Source: Polyrhizophydium stewartii
Taxonomy: Eukaryota > Chytridiomycota > Chytridiomycetes > Rhizophydiales
Reading direction: 5' to 3'
DNA: 34,042 bases
NCBI GenBank assembly: GCA_027604665.1
Contig: JADGIZ010000051.1
Location: 1-34,042, forward strand
The notes below the pieces were generated by a model that was not told where the DNA came from, made no database searches, and saw only the letters and a program-made list of their open reading frames with translations. This document shows positions 11,802 to 23,442 of this stretch, piece after piece. Position numbers and translations under genes: made by a program. Within the stretch, counting starts at the first letter, position 1. Each line of letters starts with the position of its first letter.

Positions 11802-13665
11802 ATGCGTTTGGGGAACTTTGGACGCCCGCTGTCGCCTGCCCACTCGATCGACGACATTCGGTCGCACATTGTCGGCTCCGAGCGACACCGACCGACTTTC
11901 CCGACGATGCGCCAGCGCAGCCCGCAGCGCTCGCAGCACGTCGGCCGCGTGTCCAAGCAGCGCGCACCGCTGCGACGTAGTGCCCCTATTCGGCAGCTGC
12001 CTGGCGAGTCGGATGCCGCCCAGCCGGTCACTCGGCTCGTCCCGCGACGTTCCCTGCCCGCACTCGTCAGCAAGGACTCTCTGGAGCAGCTCCTCGTGGT
12101 GCGGGTCGCCGGTTCGGCTGCGTTGGGGCCGCCGCACCAACCGGACTGACTGCATACACTCACGGCAACTTTGGTGGCCGTCGGGCAGTCGAGGATGGCC
12201 CGCAGCTCGCGCGCGGGGGCTCCAAATACCCTCGTCCGCGGCGGCGCACCGCCGCTTGTGGACCTTGCAATCAACTCGTGTGCGGCCCACTTGCTCGACC
12301 TCGCTGCCCGGCCAAACTTGGACTGGACCCGAATCAGCGGGCGTTTTCTCGAGAAGATACTCGACACCGTTCGTGCCCGCGGCGAGCCGCCGATCTCCCC
12401 AGAGTTGCTCATACAAGTCTTTCTTCACAATTGGGACTCGCCGACTCTCGACCTTGAGGGCATTGAAAGCGCTCGCCACAAGCTCGTGTGGTCGTATTTA
12501 TCCCACGATGCTGTGGGCCAGGACCTGGGCCAGAACTTGACCTCGCTGGTCATCAACCAGCTGCAGATCCGCGACGCGCTACTCATCCCGGCACTCCGCG
12601 AGATGCCTCGGCTGGCCATCTTTGAGGCGAGGTGACTCGCAGCGCTTGACAAGGGCTGAGCGTGTGGATGAATGTGCTTAAACTCCATCAAAACGAATCA
12701 GGGCAAACATTGAGATGACAGATGCCGCGCTCGTAGTCCTCGCAAACTCATGCCCGGCCTTGACAAGGGTCAACATCAATTTCACGGCAGTTTCGATGGC
12801 CGGCGTGCGCCATTTGCTCTCGCTCGAGAGCCTCAAGACCGCCAAGCTCGGATGGATCAACTTTTCCTCGCATCCGCTCGTCGCTGCGATGGCTTTGCAG
12901 GCACCCATTGCACCTCTGTCGAATCTCAAGTTGAGATCAACCCAGATTTGCGACAAGAGCCTGGAGTCGCTGCTCTCCGCAATGGTATCTCATGAAATCG
13001 AAACGCTGGATCTCATGGGAACCAAGATCAAGAGCGTTGGGTCGCTCGCGCTGCTTGCGCCGACTCTGAAGAAGCTCAATTTGTCATTTTGCGATCTGCG
13101 AATGGATCATCTTCTCTCTGCGCTGCCAAAGTTCCAGCTCGCAGAGTTCATCATGGGCGGCTGCAAGGTCGGAACTTTATCCTTACGAGACCACGATCGG
13201 CGATGCTGACAATATGATTTGCAGACATTTCGGTCGTCGGACGCCCCTGTTCTTGCCAAATGCCTCCCGCACGTGCGGCGACTGGCCCTATTTGACACGC
13301 CGCAGTTGCGGAGCGCAAAGTGCTTTCTTCTCGAGTGTCCCAAGCTGGAGAACCTGGATCTTCGGCACACGGGTGTCAATGCCGAGAGTTTTCTGGCTGC
13401 GTTGGATGAGGGCAGCGCCCTGCCCAGACTCGCGCAACTTGACATCTCATCGACGGCAATCGGGGACAACATCGCCGGCTTTCTGGTCGCCGTTGGCTCG
13501 ACACTCGAGTCCTGCGGCCTGCGATTCACGCAGATCACGGCATCGACGGTGGAGATCATTGCCGAATGCTGTCCGCGGGTTCGCTCGCTCGATCTCGAGG
13601 GCTGCCGTGGCATTCCCGTTCGACAGCGACGCACTCTGTTTGAAGACTTGGTGGCCAGGCGTTGA
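11802..13665 (+). CDS. Leucine-rich-repeat protein (AMN1/F-box-LRR-like)
   Basis: Exons 11802-12098, 12189-12631, 12702-13167 and 13225-13665 total 548 aa. The N-terminal ~110 residues are basic and low-complexity. Next is a helical block (LLDLAARPNLDWTRISGRFL, LLIQVFLHNWDSPTLDLEG) resembling the start of Rad7/AMN1-like proteins. Cysteine-type and variant LRRs then run to the end, for example SCPALTRVNINFT, EIETLDLMGTKIKS, TLKKLNLSFCDL, CPKLENLDLRHTGVN, RLAQLDISSTAIGD and CPRVRSLDLEGC. Such proteins usually act as substrate receptors in SCF-type ubiquitin ligases or as mitotic-exit regulators (Amn1). I see no clear F-box, so the function is inference. The start ATG is the first in frame, but an upstream exon is possible. 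The TMEM19 gene starts 84 bp after the stop. Confidence 0.8.
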
Positions 13666-13749
13666 GCATGACGCTGGTACCAATGAAGATTTTTGCGATC
13701 CCGCACCTCTCTGCCGTCTTGCGTCGTCTGCGTTCTTGACCAATCTGAG

Positions 13750-14909
13750 ATGAACCCGCTGATCGTTGCCGCGATTGTGCTCTGGCTGGGCGTGAATGGC
13801 GTGAGGAAGAAGTCGCTCTCACCGTCGGGTGCCGTGGCCGCCATGGTGCTTGGCGCAGTCGTCTTCTCGCACCCGTCGCGGCTGTTCGGAGTGGTCCTGC
13901 TTGCGTTCTACCTCTCATCGTCAAGGCTCACCAAGGTGCCCGAGGCTTGCTGTCGCTCGCATCCGTGGCAACGGCAGCGGCTGACCCCGCTTCTGGTGCA
14001 CAGTACAAGAGCGACATCAAGAAGCTGATCGAGGAGGACCACCTCGAGGGTGCGGGCACGCACGCACGCACGCACGCGGCCGTCTTGGCCCGCGCCGCTG
14101 GCTGACCTGCCGACTTCCTCGACCGTCCAGGCGGGCAGCGCAACGCCGTCCAGGTTCTGTCGAACGGCTTGACGGGCATGCTGGCGTGCGCCGCGCACTG
14201 GTACGTCGGGACCCAGCCCGGCGCGTGGCCCGCATACGCCCAGCAGGCGCTACTCTATGCCTACATTGGGTGTGTGCGCCGACCAGGAGGCGTCTGGCCC
14301 CGAGCCACCGCCGCCGCTGCATCTGACACCTGGCGGCGTTCCCCAGCCATTTCGCCTGCTGCAACGGGGACACCTGGGCGAGTGAGCTCGGCGTGCTGTC
14401 GACGGCGCAGCCCATCCTGATCACGACGGGCCGCCGGGTCCCGCGCGGAACCAATGGCGGCATCAGCGCCCTCGGCACAGGCGCCGCGGTCGCCGGCGGG
14501 CTGTTCGTCGGCCTTGCCGCCTTTGCGACTCGGGCGCTCGAGTCGTATCTCGCGGGCTCGCTGCAGCTGCAGTTCGACCTGGTTCTTCTTGGCGCTGCTT
14601 CGGGCTTTGTGGGCTCGATGGTGCGCACACATCGCTTCAGCCCATATGTTTATGCTCGCAGCCACCCTGCTGATGCACGCCAGCGACGCGCAGATCGACT
14701 CGCTGCTCGGCGCAACCTTGCAGCGGTCTGTGTTCAACAAGAACACAAAGCGGATCACGCCGGACCACCGCAAGCTGCGGCCGGGCGAGAGCATCGGCGA
14801 CTTTGTCAGCGTCAGCGGCATCGCGGTGCTGGACAACCACCAGGTCAACTTCCTGTCGTCGCTGGCCACGGCTGCGCTGGCCGCGTCGGCCGCCGCCGCG
14901 TTGGCATGA
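13750..14909 (+). CDS. TMEM19 / DUF92 family membrane protein
   Basis: Exons 13750-13935, 14004-14049, 14131-14269, 14347-14620 and 14694-14909 give 286 aa (human TMEM19 is 336). Family blocks appear in order across the splices: LSPSGAVAAMVLGA, GGQRNAVQVLSNG, CCNGDTWASELGVLS, ITTGRRVPRGTNGGIS, GTGAAVAGGLFVGL and DSLLGATLQRSVFN. Several hydrophobic segments are visible at the N-terminus, mid-protein (FDLVLLGAASGFVG) and C-terminal end, consistent with an integral membrane protein. Related prokaryotic and plant DUF92 proteins include VTE6/phytyl-phosphate kinase, so a polyprenyl-phosphate-related role is possible but not shown. The last acceptor was chosen at 14693 because it restores GSM-IDSLLGATLQ; two earlier AGs break the frame. 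Intron 2 holds a short cacg repeat. Confidence 0.9.
14055..14078. repeat. Short (gcac)n microsatellite in TMEM19 intron 2
   Basis: About five tandem copies of gcac lie inside the intron at 14050-14130, just after its gtgcgg donor. Confidence 0.7.
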
Positions 14910-14955
14910 GCGGCAATGAATCTGTCGGCCGAAGTTGCCGCAACACGTCGACGTC

Positions 14956-17528
14956 ATGTCAGCGCGACCGCTCGTCGCCGCGCCGCATTCGGGCGCACGG
15001 CTGTCGGACATGCCGCCAGTGCCGCCGACGCCGTCGCCCGCACATGCATCGGCCATGCAGGCGTCGATGCTCGCACCGGCCGCGAAGCTCTCGGCCGTGG
15101 CGCCGTCCAAGAAGTCGGTGCTGGCTCTCGCCGACATCGACCAGCGCCGCAAGACCTTTCCGTTGCGCCACACGCCGGGCTCGCGGCAACTGGCGCAGCC
15201 CGCCAAATGGAACAAGCTGTGGGTGCCGCAACCTCTGCGGTCGCCGCAACCGCCACCGCTCTCGCATCTGCCCCTGCAGTCATGCGTCCGCGGCCACACG
15301 CTGCCTCGTGTTGCGACGCTGCCGACGACGCTCGCGCCAACACGTCTTGGAAGCTTGCTGCTGACGCGCCTCTACTCCCCTCCCCAGCCATGCCCTTGTC
15401 GACAAGCTGTCGTCGTCCCGCACGCTCGTCGGCAGCTCGCGCCTGTCCATCGACGTTGGTACCGATGATGCCTGCATGGGCGCAGCTCAGCAGGCCGATC
15501 GCAATCGAGCCGATCCGTCGTTCAAGTTTGGCCCCGGATGCCGCGCTGTTCCACGCCCAATCGCAACCAAGATCATATCGCTGCTGCCGCCCGAATCTCT
15601 GGCGCGCTGTAGCGCCGTATGCAGGGCCTGGCGCTCACTGTCTCTTGACGCACAACTCTGGCAGATGCAGTGCTTTCTCGCCGGCGTGTTCAGCGAGGGC
15701 GTCGACGACGAGCTGCTTGCCAGCTGCCCGCAGCATCTTCCGCAGGGCGTTCGATGGATGATGATATTTGGTCAGCATGCGGCGCGTAAGACCAACTGGC
15801 GGCTGTGCCGCTTCCGCAAGCAGATCATCGACATCATCGAGCCAAACGATGCCATCACATGGTGAGTGGCTGAAAGTGCAGCTTAGGTTTGAGAACGCAG
15901 TTGACTTTGGCTCATATGGTTCCGCCAGCTTTGAGCAGGACGCCAATACCATTGTCGTCGGATCGCGCGAGCATCTCCTCCAATCGACGCACATCTCGTC
16001 GCCGGCATTCTGGCGCGAGCCGGCCCCGCGTGCGCTTGACAGTTTGACACTCCGCGGCGGCCATCAAGCTCCCGTCATGTGTCTGGCCCGATCGGATCCC
16101 ACAGACGGTATTCTGGTTTCCGCGGACACTTCCGGCGACCTTGCCTTTTGGAACTCATTCACAGGCCAGATGCTCGCTTCGCTCAAGCATGCGCACCGCG
16201 GCGGTGTTTCCAGCATCTGTGTTGTTGACAGCGAGCACGCGGTCACGGCTGGCTTTGATCGCCTGATTCGGCTCTACCGCCTTGTGTCGGTCCATCAGCA
16301 AACGGGACGCGCCGATGGCACACTGATGGAGGCGCCATGTGAGCACAGCCGCCAAGGCAAGACGTACTCGGGCCAGATCGTCCTTGACCCGGTCATGACC
16401 AAACGACACCATCGAAACCACAGCTCGTGCTCAGACAAAACCGCTTCCGCGCAGCTGAGACGCAGTTCGGTTGACTCGACAAGCTCGTCGCGCAGCGGCA
16501 GCATCAAAGGGCTTCGAAAGTCCACATCCGAAGGGCCGCTTGTCGGCCTTCAACAACCATCGAAGGGCGTCGCTGAGCAGAAAAAGGCCAAGGGCTGGCG
16601 CTTGCCACGGCTCGTGTTTGGGAAGCGGCGGAAGGATCAGTCGATGTCCGAGCGCACGCTTCTGCTTGTCCACGAGATGAAGGGCCATAAGGGTGACATC
16701 TACTGTCTTGTGCTCCTCGACGGCGGTGCCCGCCTTGCCTCTGGGTCGTCTGACCAAACAATCAAGATTTGGAACACCCGAGGCGGACAATGCGTCACGA
16801 CGCTCAAGGGGCACTCGCAGGCAGTCACTTGCCTCAAGCACGCGGGCGGGTGTCTTTTCAGCGGATCTCTTGACCGCACCATCCGCCGTAAGTTTCTCTG
16901 CCACGATAGGTCCTCTGAGCTCGGCTGACAAGGATCGGCTCCAGGCTGGGACGTGGCGACCGGAGCATGCCTTCAAGTGATGGCGGGGCACATGGAGTGG
17001 ATCAAGACCATCGATGCCAATGCATCTCACCTCGCCAGCGGCGGGTGGGACGAGACCGTTTTTGTGTGGAGCCTTGGGACTGGTGCACTCTTGCACAAGA
17101 TCAAGCTTGACATGGGCCCTATTCTCGGCATCCAGTGCAGCCCGTCGCGCATCGTGGTGGCTGTGCGCGAGCCACGTTTCCAGCACCAGCTTGTGTCGCT
17201 CGACTTCTCGCCAGATCCGGTCACGGCGGTTGGACCGGTTGATCCAGCAGCTCTGTCTCGCCCTTCACTTGCCCGCCCGTCCTCGAGCGCCACGATCGTG
17301 TCGCCTCTCAAAACAGCATCCGGCTCGGCGTCAACATCACCGCGGGATTCGCTGCACACCGTTTCATCGCTGTCGCTTTCCACGGCTGGCCCGCCTGTGC
17401 CCATGTCTGATCCCCCGGCGTCCACGCCCGAGCCGCAGCGTCTGTCGCGACTGGGCCGCGAAGCGTCCCCCGGCTCGATGGCTTCAGTCGACTCGGTCGC
17501 CGCAACGCTCAAGTCGCAGACACTGTGA
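14956..17528 (+). CDS. F-box / WD40-repeat protein
   Basis: Model: exons about 14956-15278, 15388-15861, 15887-16887 and 16945-17528, about 793 aa. The boundary between exons 1 and 2 is uncertain. An F-box lies in exon 2 (PIATKIISLLPPESLARCSA, VCRAWRSLSLDAQLWQ), followed by NWRLCRF. WD40 repeats follow: VMCLARSDPTDGILVSADTS, GVSSICVVDSEHAVTAGFD, DIYCLVLLDGGARLASGSSD, QTIKIWNTRGG, AVTCLKHAGGCLFSGSLD and HLASGGWDETVFVWSLGTG. A Ser/Lys-rich loop of about 100 residues splits the propeller. The tail is Ser/Pro-rich. F-box/WD40 proteins are SCF ubiquitin-ligase receptors that bind Skp1 through the F-box and phosphorylated substrates through the propeller. The exon 2/3 junction needs a 25-nt intron (15862-15886) or a frameshift. 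The ATG lies 46 bp after the TMEM19 stop. Confidence 0.83.
15862..15886 (+). other. Candidate 25-nt intron in the F-box/WD40 gene
   Basis: The coding frame shifts from NDAIT (frame of 15851) to FENAVDFGSYG (frame of 15888). A gtgagt donor, a ggctgaa branch-like site and a cttag acceptor enclose exactly 25 nt and restore the frame. A one-base sequence error or frameshift is the alternative. Confidence 0.4.
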
Positions 17529-17588
17529 GCCTGACCCACGTCGAGGAGCGCCTGGCGCGATGCAGAGGAGCGCCTGGCCCGCGCAGCC

Positions 17589-17594
17589 AATAAA
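17589..17594 (+). promoter_or_regulatory. AATAAA polyadenylation signal of the F-box/WD40 gene
   Basis: AATAAA lies 60 bp after the stop at 17528 and only 6 bp before the predicted kinesin start codon at 17601, so the kinesin 5' UTR and this 3' UTR must overlap or the kinesin 5' UTR is nearly absent. Confidence 0.5.
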
Positions 17595-17600
17595 CAGCCC

Positions 17601-20600
17601 ATGCCATCGCAAGCTCGCGCTCTCGACGTGGTGCGGCACTTTGCCCGAGCTGGAGCGATGCTGCAGCCAACTCCGCGGACACCACCGCAGCCGTCGGCGG
17701 CAGCACAGCCGCAGCCCACGCAGCAGCCCCATCAGCCGCACGTACAGCCGTCTGCGTCTCCATCGGCCGCAGTGGCCGCCGTGACGCAGCCCACCGGCCT
17801 TGTGCCGCTGCGGGTTGCTCTGCGGGTTCGTTGGTGTCCGGCTGGCCCGACAACAAGCAGCGACAACGGCACGGCTGACGTGCTCCCGGACCCACCCGCG
17901 CGGGCACGGACCGCCGCTGCGCCGGCCGCGCCTGCCCGACACCCGCGTGTGCGCGCGGTCTCGCTCCTGACAGGTCCGACCCGCCGTCGTCCAGCAGGAC
18001 GGATACGGCTCGGGCAGCCGGCCTGCACCTCGCATCTGTGTCCACATTGTGCCAGGCGAGCCGCAAGTCGTCGTCGCAAAGGATATGGACTCGGCCGTCA
18101 ATGCGGCCATGTATGCAGCGCCGCCGCTCGCAGGGCTGCCTCTTGCCACGGCATCGAGCTCAAGCACCGGAGCCGGCTCGGGCGCCGGCGCGGCGCCGGC
18201 CGGAGCACCGCCGTCGGTGTCGCTCGCATCGCAGGCGGCGGCGTCGCCCGGCGGCACAGCATCAGGCCCAACCTCGGGCTCCGGGATACGCAAGTCGTTC
18301 ACGTTCGACCATGTTTTTGGCCCTGAGGCAAGTCAGGGGCACATTTACGACAGCCTGGCGGCGCCGCTCGTGGACCAGTTCTTTGCGGGCTTCAACGCAA
18401 CGATCCTCGCATACGGCCAGACTTTCAGCGGAAAGACCTTCACCATGGGCTCGAGCAACGATCATCGCACGCCAGAGCCCGTGCGCGGAATCATCCCTCG
18501 GATCGTTTTGGACGTCTTCCGCCACATCGAGGTTGGCTGCCGCTTTTGGCTCTTGCGAGCTGCTCTCCTTGGCTGATGCTGGGGCTGCAGGCAGAGACAC
18601 GTTTCGAACACCAGGTTCGAGTTTCCTTTGTGGAGATCTACCAAGAGCAGGCGAGTCCCCGCCGAGTATATATCCAGTTAAATACGCTCCTGCTAAAGTA
18701 CCACTGCAGATCCGCGATCTCTTGATGCCCGGAAACGATCAGCGCGAGATTTCCATCCGCGAGAACAGGCAAGGCGTCATCACCATCGCAGGCGTGCACG
18801 AGGAGTGGGTTGCCACTCCCGCTGAGCTGCTCAAGTGCGTGCCGCATCTGTCTGAAAGGATGTGGGCTTGCCTGAGGCTCATCGCACAAACGCACGATGC
18901 CATCTGCCGCGCAGGTGCCTCGAGCGCGGCGGCATCGAGCGAACCACTGGCGACACGCAGATCCATAGCCACTCCAGCAGGTCTCACGCAATTGTCACAA
19001 TTACGCTTGATCAGATCGCGCAGCAGGCTCAGAGGCCCGAGGGTCTCTTGGCGCGAGCTGCTGGCGATCCCGTCCTGCTGCGCCGATCTAAGCTACATCT
19101 GGTCGATCTCGCTGGATCCGAGCGGCTCAAGCGCACAGGTGCAGAAGGCGTGCGGCTGCGCGAGTCGGTCAAGATCAACAGCGGGCTACTGGCCCTTGGA
19201 AACGTCATCAGCGTGCTTGGCGCCGACAGGCCCGCGCGAGCAAGCGAGACCCCGCATGTGCCATATCGAGACTCGAAGCTCACGCGGTATGACAGAGTGC
19301 CAGTTCCTAGCGAAACACGGCTGCTAAGCTGACATGCTCTGTCGCTGATTTCAGATTACTGCAAGATTCGCTCGGAGGAAACTCGAGAGTAAGCCAGATG
19401 TAGTCCCTTGGTATGCACACGCGCGTTGCCGCTGACAAAGACACAGACCATCATGATTGCATGCATAAGGCACGTCGCCCGCGGAGCGCCTTGAAGTTGC
19501 CGATGAATCGCTGACAACACCTCAATATTCTGTTTACAAGCCCCCTCGAGGACGACATGGACGAAACGCTCAACACGCTCAAGTAAGTTTTAAGAAGCGC
19601 TAGTTGCCTAGAGAGCCGCATTTTGACGTATTCCTGTCATGCAGATACGCATACCGCGCAAGGAAAATTCAGAACAAGCCAATTGTAAACACAGTCGATC
19701 AGCAAGTGGGTGGTCCTTGACTCAGAGTAAGGCTGATACTCGCTGTGCGCTCACCCTCTTTGCTGCACGAATCGAAACAGGCCACAGAGATGAACAACTT
19801 GCAGCTGAGGATCTCTGAGCTGCAAGAGAAGCTGCAAGACCGCTCAGAACAGCATGCCGTCCCCAAGCTTGGGCCCGACTCTCTCGACTTTGACAACGAG
19901 CAGTGGATCCAGTACTTTATGGACGAGCTTAAGCTACGCACGATTCGCGGCACCAGTGAGAGCTGCACCGAGCTTCTGTCCCGCGGAGGCTTCTTCTGAC
20001 CATGCATGCGGCGACAACACATAGATGCCACAAAGGCGTTACAAACGATCGGCAAAGAAAAAGAGGAGCTCGAGGCAAAGCTGGTCGATGCAGAAGCCGA
20101 GTTACGGGTGGGTCCCGTCATTGCTTGTTTTATTGGCTCCGCACTTCACGGCTCACGAAAGAACTCTTGGAACAGGCCGCCACTGATGAGCGCCAGGAGC
20201 TACTCTTGCGACTCGAGGAAGCCGAGACCTCTCAGGCGCGAATGAGCGACGTGGCTGAGGACGCACGCAAGCTGGCCGTGCTACTCGCGGAAGCTCTGTC
20301 TGGCGCGTCGGTTTCTAGCGCCGACATGAAAGGTGCGCAGTCTCTCATCGCAAAGTACGCGCCGAACGCGCGCATGCCGCCGCTTGCTTCGCCCGTCCTG
20401 CCAACTGCGACGCGGGCGGGTCAAGCGCGCGCAATGAGGCGGACCTCCATCTCAAAACGGTTCGTTTTGCTGTGCTTTCTTCCAGCCGGATGGTGATTGC
20501 CATGTTGACGTTACGCATCTGTGATTTGCAGATCGTCCATCTCGTCACCAGCACCGGCCACCGATGACGCCTCGTCGTCGGCCACGTTGCGTCCGCTTGA

Positions 20601-23413
20601 GAAGGAGTTGCACGAGGCGCAGAAGCGCGTGGCCGACCTCGAAGCCGCGCTCGCTCAGATGCAGGAGCAACACCGCATGCTCGAGTCCAGCCACTCTGAG
20701 ATCACGCTCCTGCGCCAGTCAGTCCCGCGCCTCTCATATGCGAGGCTGCAGGCATTTGCTGATGGGTCGCCCGCGCTTGTGCTCGCCCAAAGGATCAACT
20801 CGGATCTCAAGCTGGAAAATCTGACGATGCAGAGCGAGATCGAGGCACTGCGTCAGGAGACGCTTATGGGTCTTGCTCCGGACCAAGATGTGCAAGGCAT
20901 CGTGTCCATCAAGATTCTCAACGAAGCAGCCTCACAGACTGAGCCGGCGCTGGCGCTGACTAACTCCGTGATGGTGCGGTCTGTATTCGATCGCACGAAA
21001 TCGTGCAGGGCGCTGACTCCCGACGACAGCCGCCTCCTGGCACCGATCTCGAGTTTCCGGTTCACATTAGGTTGGACCCAATCAGCCATGCTGGCTGAGC
21101 AGAGTTGATTCTTGCTGACGTGGTTCCAAAGCCGCGCTTATCCGGGGTACCAAGAGCCCGAGAATGGGGGTGACGACGGCGCCGAAGTCGAGGCGGGGCC
21201 TTCAGTGCAGCAGCTCACCGAGGAGCTCAACGTATTGATGAGGGCCAAGGTCGATCTCTCGCGCGAGCTTTCCAAGGCCAATCGCGAGTGCGTGCGGCTC
21301 TGGTATGAGGGAACATCCAGAACAACTGCATGCGCTGACTACCAATTGCGACGAAAGAGCGGAGAAGGCTCGCCATGGTTACCTGGACAGCATCCAGCGG
21401 CTCGAGCGCGAGCTCGATGTGGCGCAGCGCGAGCTCGCCAAGGCTCACGAGGATCAGCTCGAACGCGACCAGGCCAAAGAGAAGCAAAAGGATGAATACG
21501 AGCGCAAGCTCAAGGTGCAGGAAACCGCCATCCAGAAGCTCAAGGCAAAGACAAAGGAACTCGAGCGCGGCGTGCGTGATAAGGACAACTCGGAGAAGCG
21601 CCTGCAGGACAGCCAGCAGGAAATTGAAAAAGCGCACGCCCAGCTGGCGGCCTGGCGCAAGAAGCTGCGCGAGGACGCTGAAAAAGCATCTGAGCAGGAG
21701 CAGCGCCGCGCTCGCGAGGTCGCGGCACTCAACCGCGAAATCGAGGACGACCACAAGCGCATCAGACAGCTCGAGGCCCAAATTGAGCTTGGCCGCAAGA
21801 AACTCGATCGCAAGAACGAGGAGATTGCCGCGCTCACTCGCCGGCTCAAGGACGCGGCGCCGACCATTGGCAGCGTCGCAGGATCGGTCAAGTCGCTACG
21901 CCTCAACTCGCTCGACCGGTCAGCGGCCGATCAGGACCGCACAAACGACGAGACCTCAACCCAGTTCAGCGCTCCCGACGCCGCCAACGACGTGGTTTCC
22001 GACGCGGACCCTGGCGAGCTCTTGCCCGATATCCCGCGGCCGACCTTGGGCGTCGCACGAGACATGAACGTCTCGATGCGCGTAAAGTCGGCTGAAATCG
22101 AGGTGCGTCAGATCAATGCACTCGCAAGACAGTGGCGGCGCTGACGCATCCGCTGACACCAGCGCTTCCAGGCATATCATCGCATCACGAAGCGGCTGCG
22201 CGAAATCAGGACCAAGGTGGACGAGACAGAGGCACGCATTCGCGATGCGGAATCATCGCTCGAATCGGCTCAAGTGAATGGCGCATACTGGCTTCGTCGC
22301 ATTGCTTCGGGATGGCTTACATGACGTCCTTGACCTTGACTTGGCAGGGAGACGAGCGCGATCAGATCACCAGCGAGATCGAGCAACTGCGCCGGAACAA
22401 GACTGTCCTTCTTCGACATGTCGTCGAGCTGCGCACCGAGAAACGCAAGGCCGAGGCCGGCTTGCCACCAGAGAGCATTGCTGAGCCAGATGCTGCACTG
22501 CTGCCATTGAGCGGCGCTGGCGACGAGGCGGACTACGACTCGCTTGTTGAGCTCTTTGCAGACGACCCGCAGACGATTGAGCTGATCCCGCGACTGGTGG
22601 GCCACGGCTGAACCGCCAGCGGCGTGATCGGCTGGCGCGGCTGACGAGCATGGTGAGCCGCAGCGCACCGCTTCGCTTGAAGAGTGCCGTCAGATGGTGG
22701 TTGAATGCCTCAAGCGCATTCATGCGCTTCAAAGTGTTGCCCGTGATGCGGCCGACCGAGAGCAGATTGAGGCGCAGCTCCATGCAAGCACAGACCACAT
22801 TGCCAAGCTGGAGCAGAAGATCCAGCGACAGTCGCGCGTGCACGAGAGACAGCTGGTCGCCGCGGAGGCGGTGGGTCGCCGTCGCATTGCGACGAGCACC
22901 CAGCGATGTTCAAGGCTGACTTTCTCGGTTGCGCACAGTTGTTCAAGGCACAGCTCAAGGAGCTGCAAGACCGGATCGCATTACAAGGCCGCGCCAACAA
23001 AGACGGACTCGCGGCAGGCTCGGCGGTGCCTGCAGATACGTCCAAACCGGCACGAGACACGCACACGACCGACTCGCACATGCAGACAGACGAGACAGCG
23101 AGGCAAGCCCGCGTGTGCGGGTCTTGTCTAATGCCGGTTGGCTGATCAGAGACTCTTTCGAAACAGCACGCCCGCGTCGCTCAACGAGACGCTTCACAAT
23201 CTCGAGAAGGACGTGTTCTATTATCGCAACGCCAACAAGGAGCTCAAGAGCAAGCTGCGGGAGGTCGTTGCAATCAACCACCGCCTGGCCAAAGGCATGC
23301 AGCGGCAGCGCGAGCCCGCAGATCCCAGCGCTGGGCCCCCGTCTGCCGCGGCCGTCGCGGCCGAGGGATCTGGCTCGAGCCCGCCGCGCCAGTGGTCGCA
23401 GGCGGCGGAATGA
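17601..23413 (+). CDS. Kinesin-4 family motor (KIF4/KIF21-like)
   Basis: Twenty exons: 17601-17825, 17974-18531, 18591-18650, 18710-18834, 18915-19286, 19355-19388, 19447-19469, 19541-19582, 19645-19705, 19781-19955, 20025-20107, 20176-20459, 20532-21059, 21132-21287, 21358-22102, 22172-22273, 22348-22596, 22664-22870, 22939-23112 and 23150-23413, giving 1488 aa in one frame. N-terminal motor: [29 protein letters not shown]-loop GQTFSGKT (about 219-226), [15 protein letters not shown], switch [11 protein letters not shown], switch [11 protein letters not shown] (about 383), [20 protein letters not shown] and [17 protein letters not shown]. The last blocks place it in kinesin-4. Long coiled coil follows to about residue 1430. 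Kinesin-4s walk to microtubule plus ends, slow growth there and act on spindle midzones or chromosome arms. Oddities: a ~60-residue Ala/Ser/Gly insertion in the motor (18085-18285), Phe inside the P-loop, and two GC-AG introns (18651, 19470). Confidence 0.93.
18651..18709 (+). other. GC-AG intron 3 of the kinesin gene
   Basis: Donor gcgagt, acceptor ctgcag, 59 nt. Only this junction joins [10 protein letters not shown] to IRDLL, the conserved kinesin block; no GT donor nearby has the right phase. Confidence 0.8.
19470..19540 (+). other. GC-AG intron 7 of the kinesin gene
   Basis: Donor gcacgt, acceptor ttacaag, 71 nt, with a gctgac branch signal. It joins IMIACI to [14 protein letters not shown] with the split Ser codon restored; the nearby GT at 19474 gives the wrong phase. 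Confidence 0.7.
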
Positions 23414-23442
23414 AGCTTTCCCTGGTTCGTCCGACCGTCGCC

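Noticed and set aside
11439..12479. Minus-strand open frame of 346 codons
   Set aside because: Overlaps the LRR gene exons antisense; the translation is Arg/Cys-rich with no motif, typical of GC-rich antisense frames.
14621..14668. Earlier acceptors (14670, 14682) for the last TMEM19 intron
   Set aside because: They put the conserved DSLLGATLQ block out of frame; the AG at 14693 keeps it.
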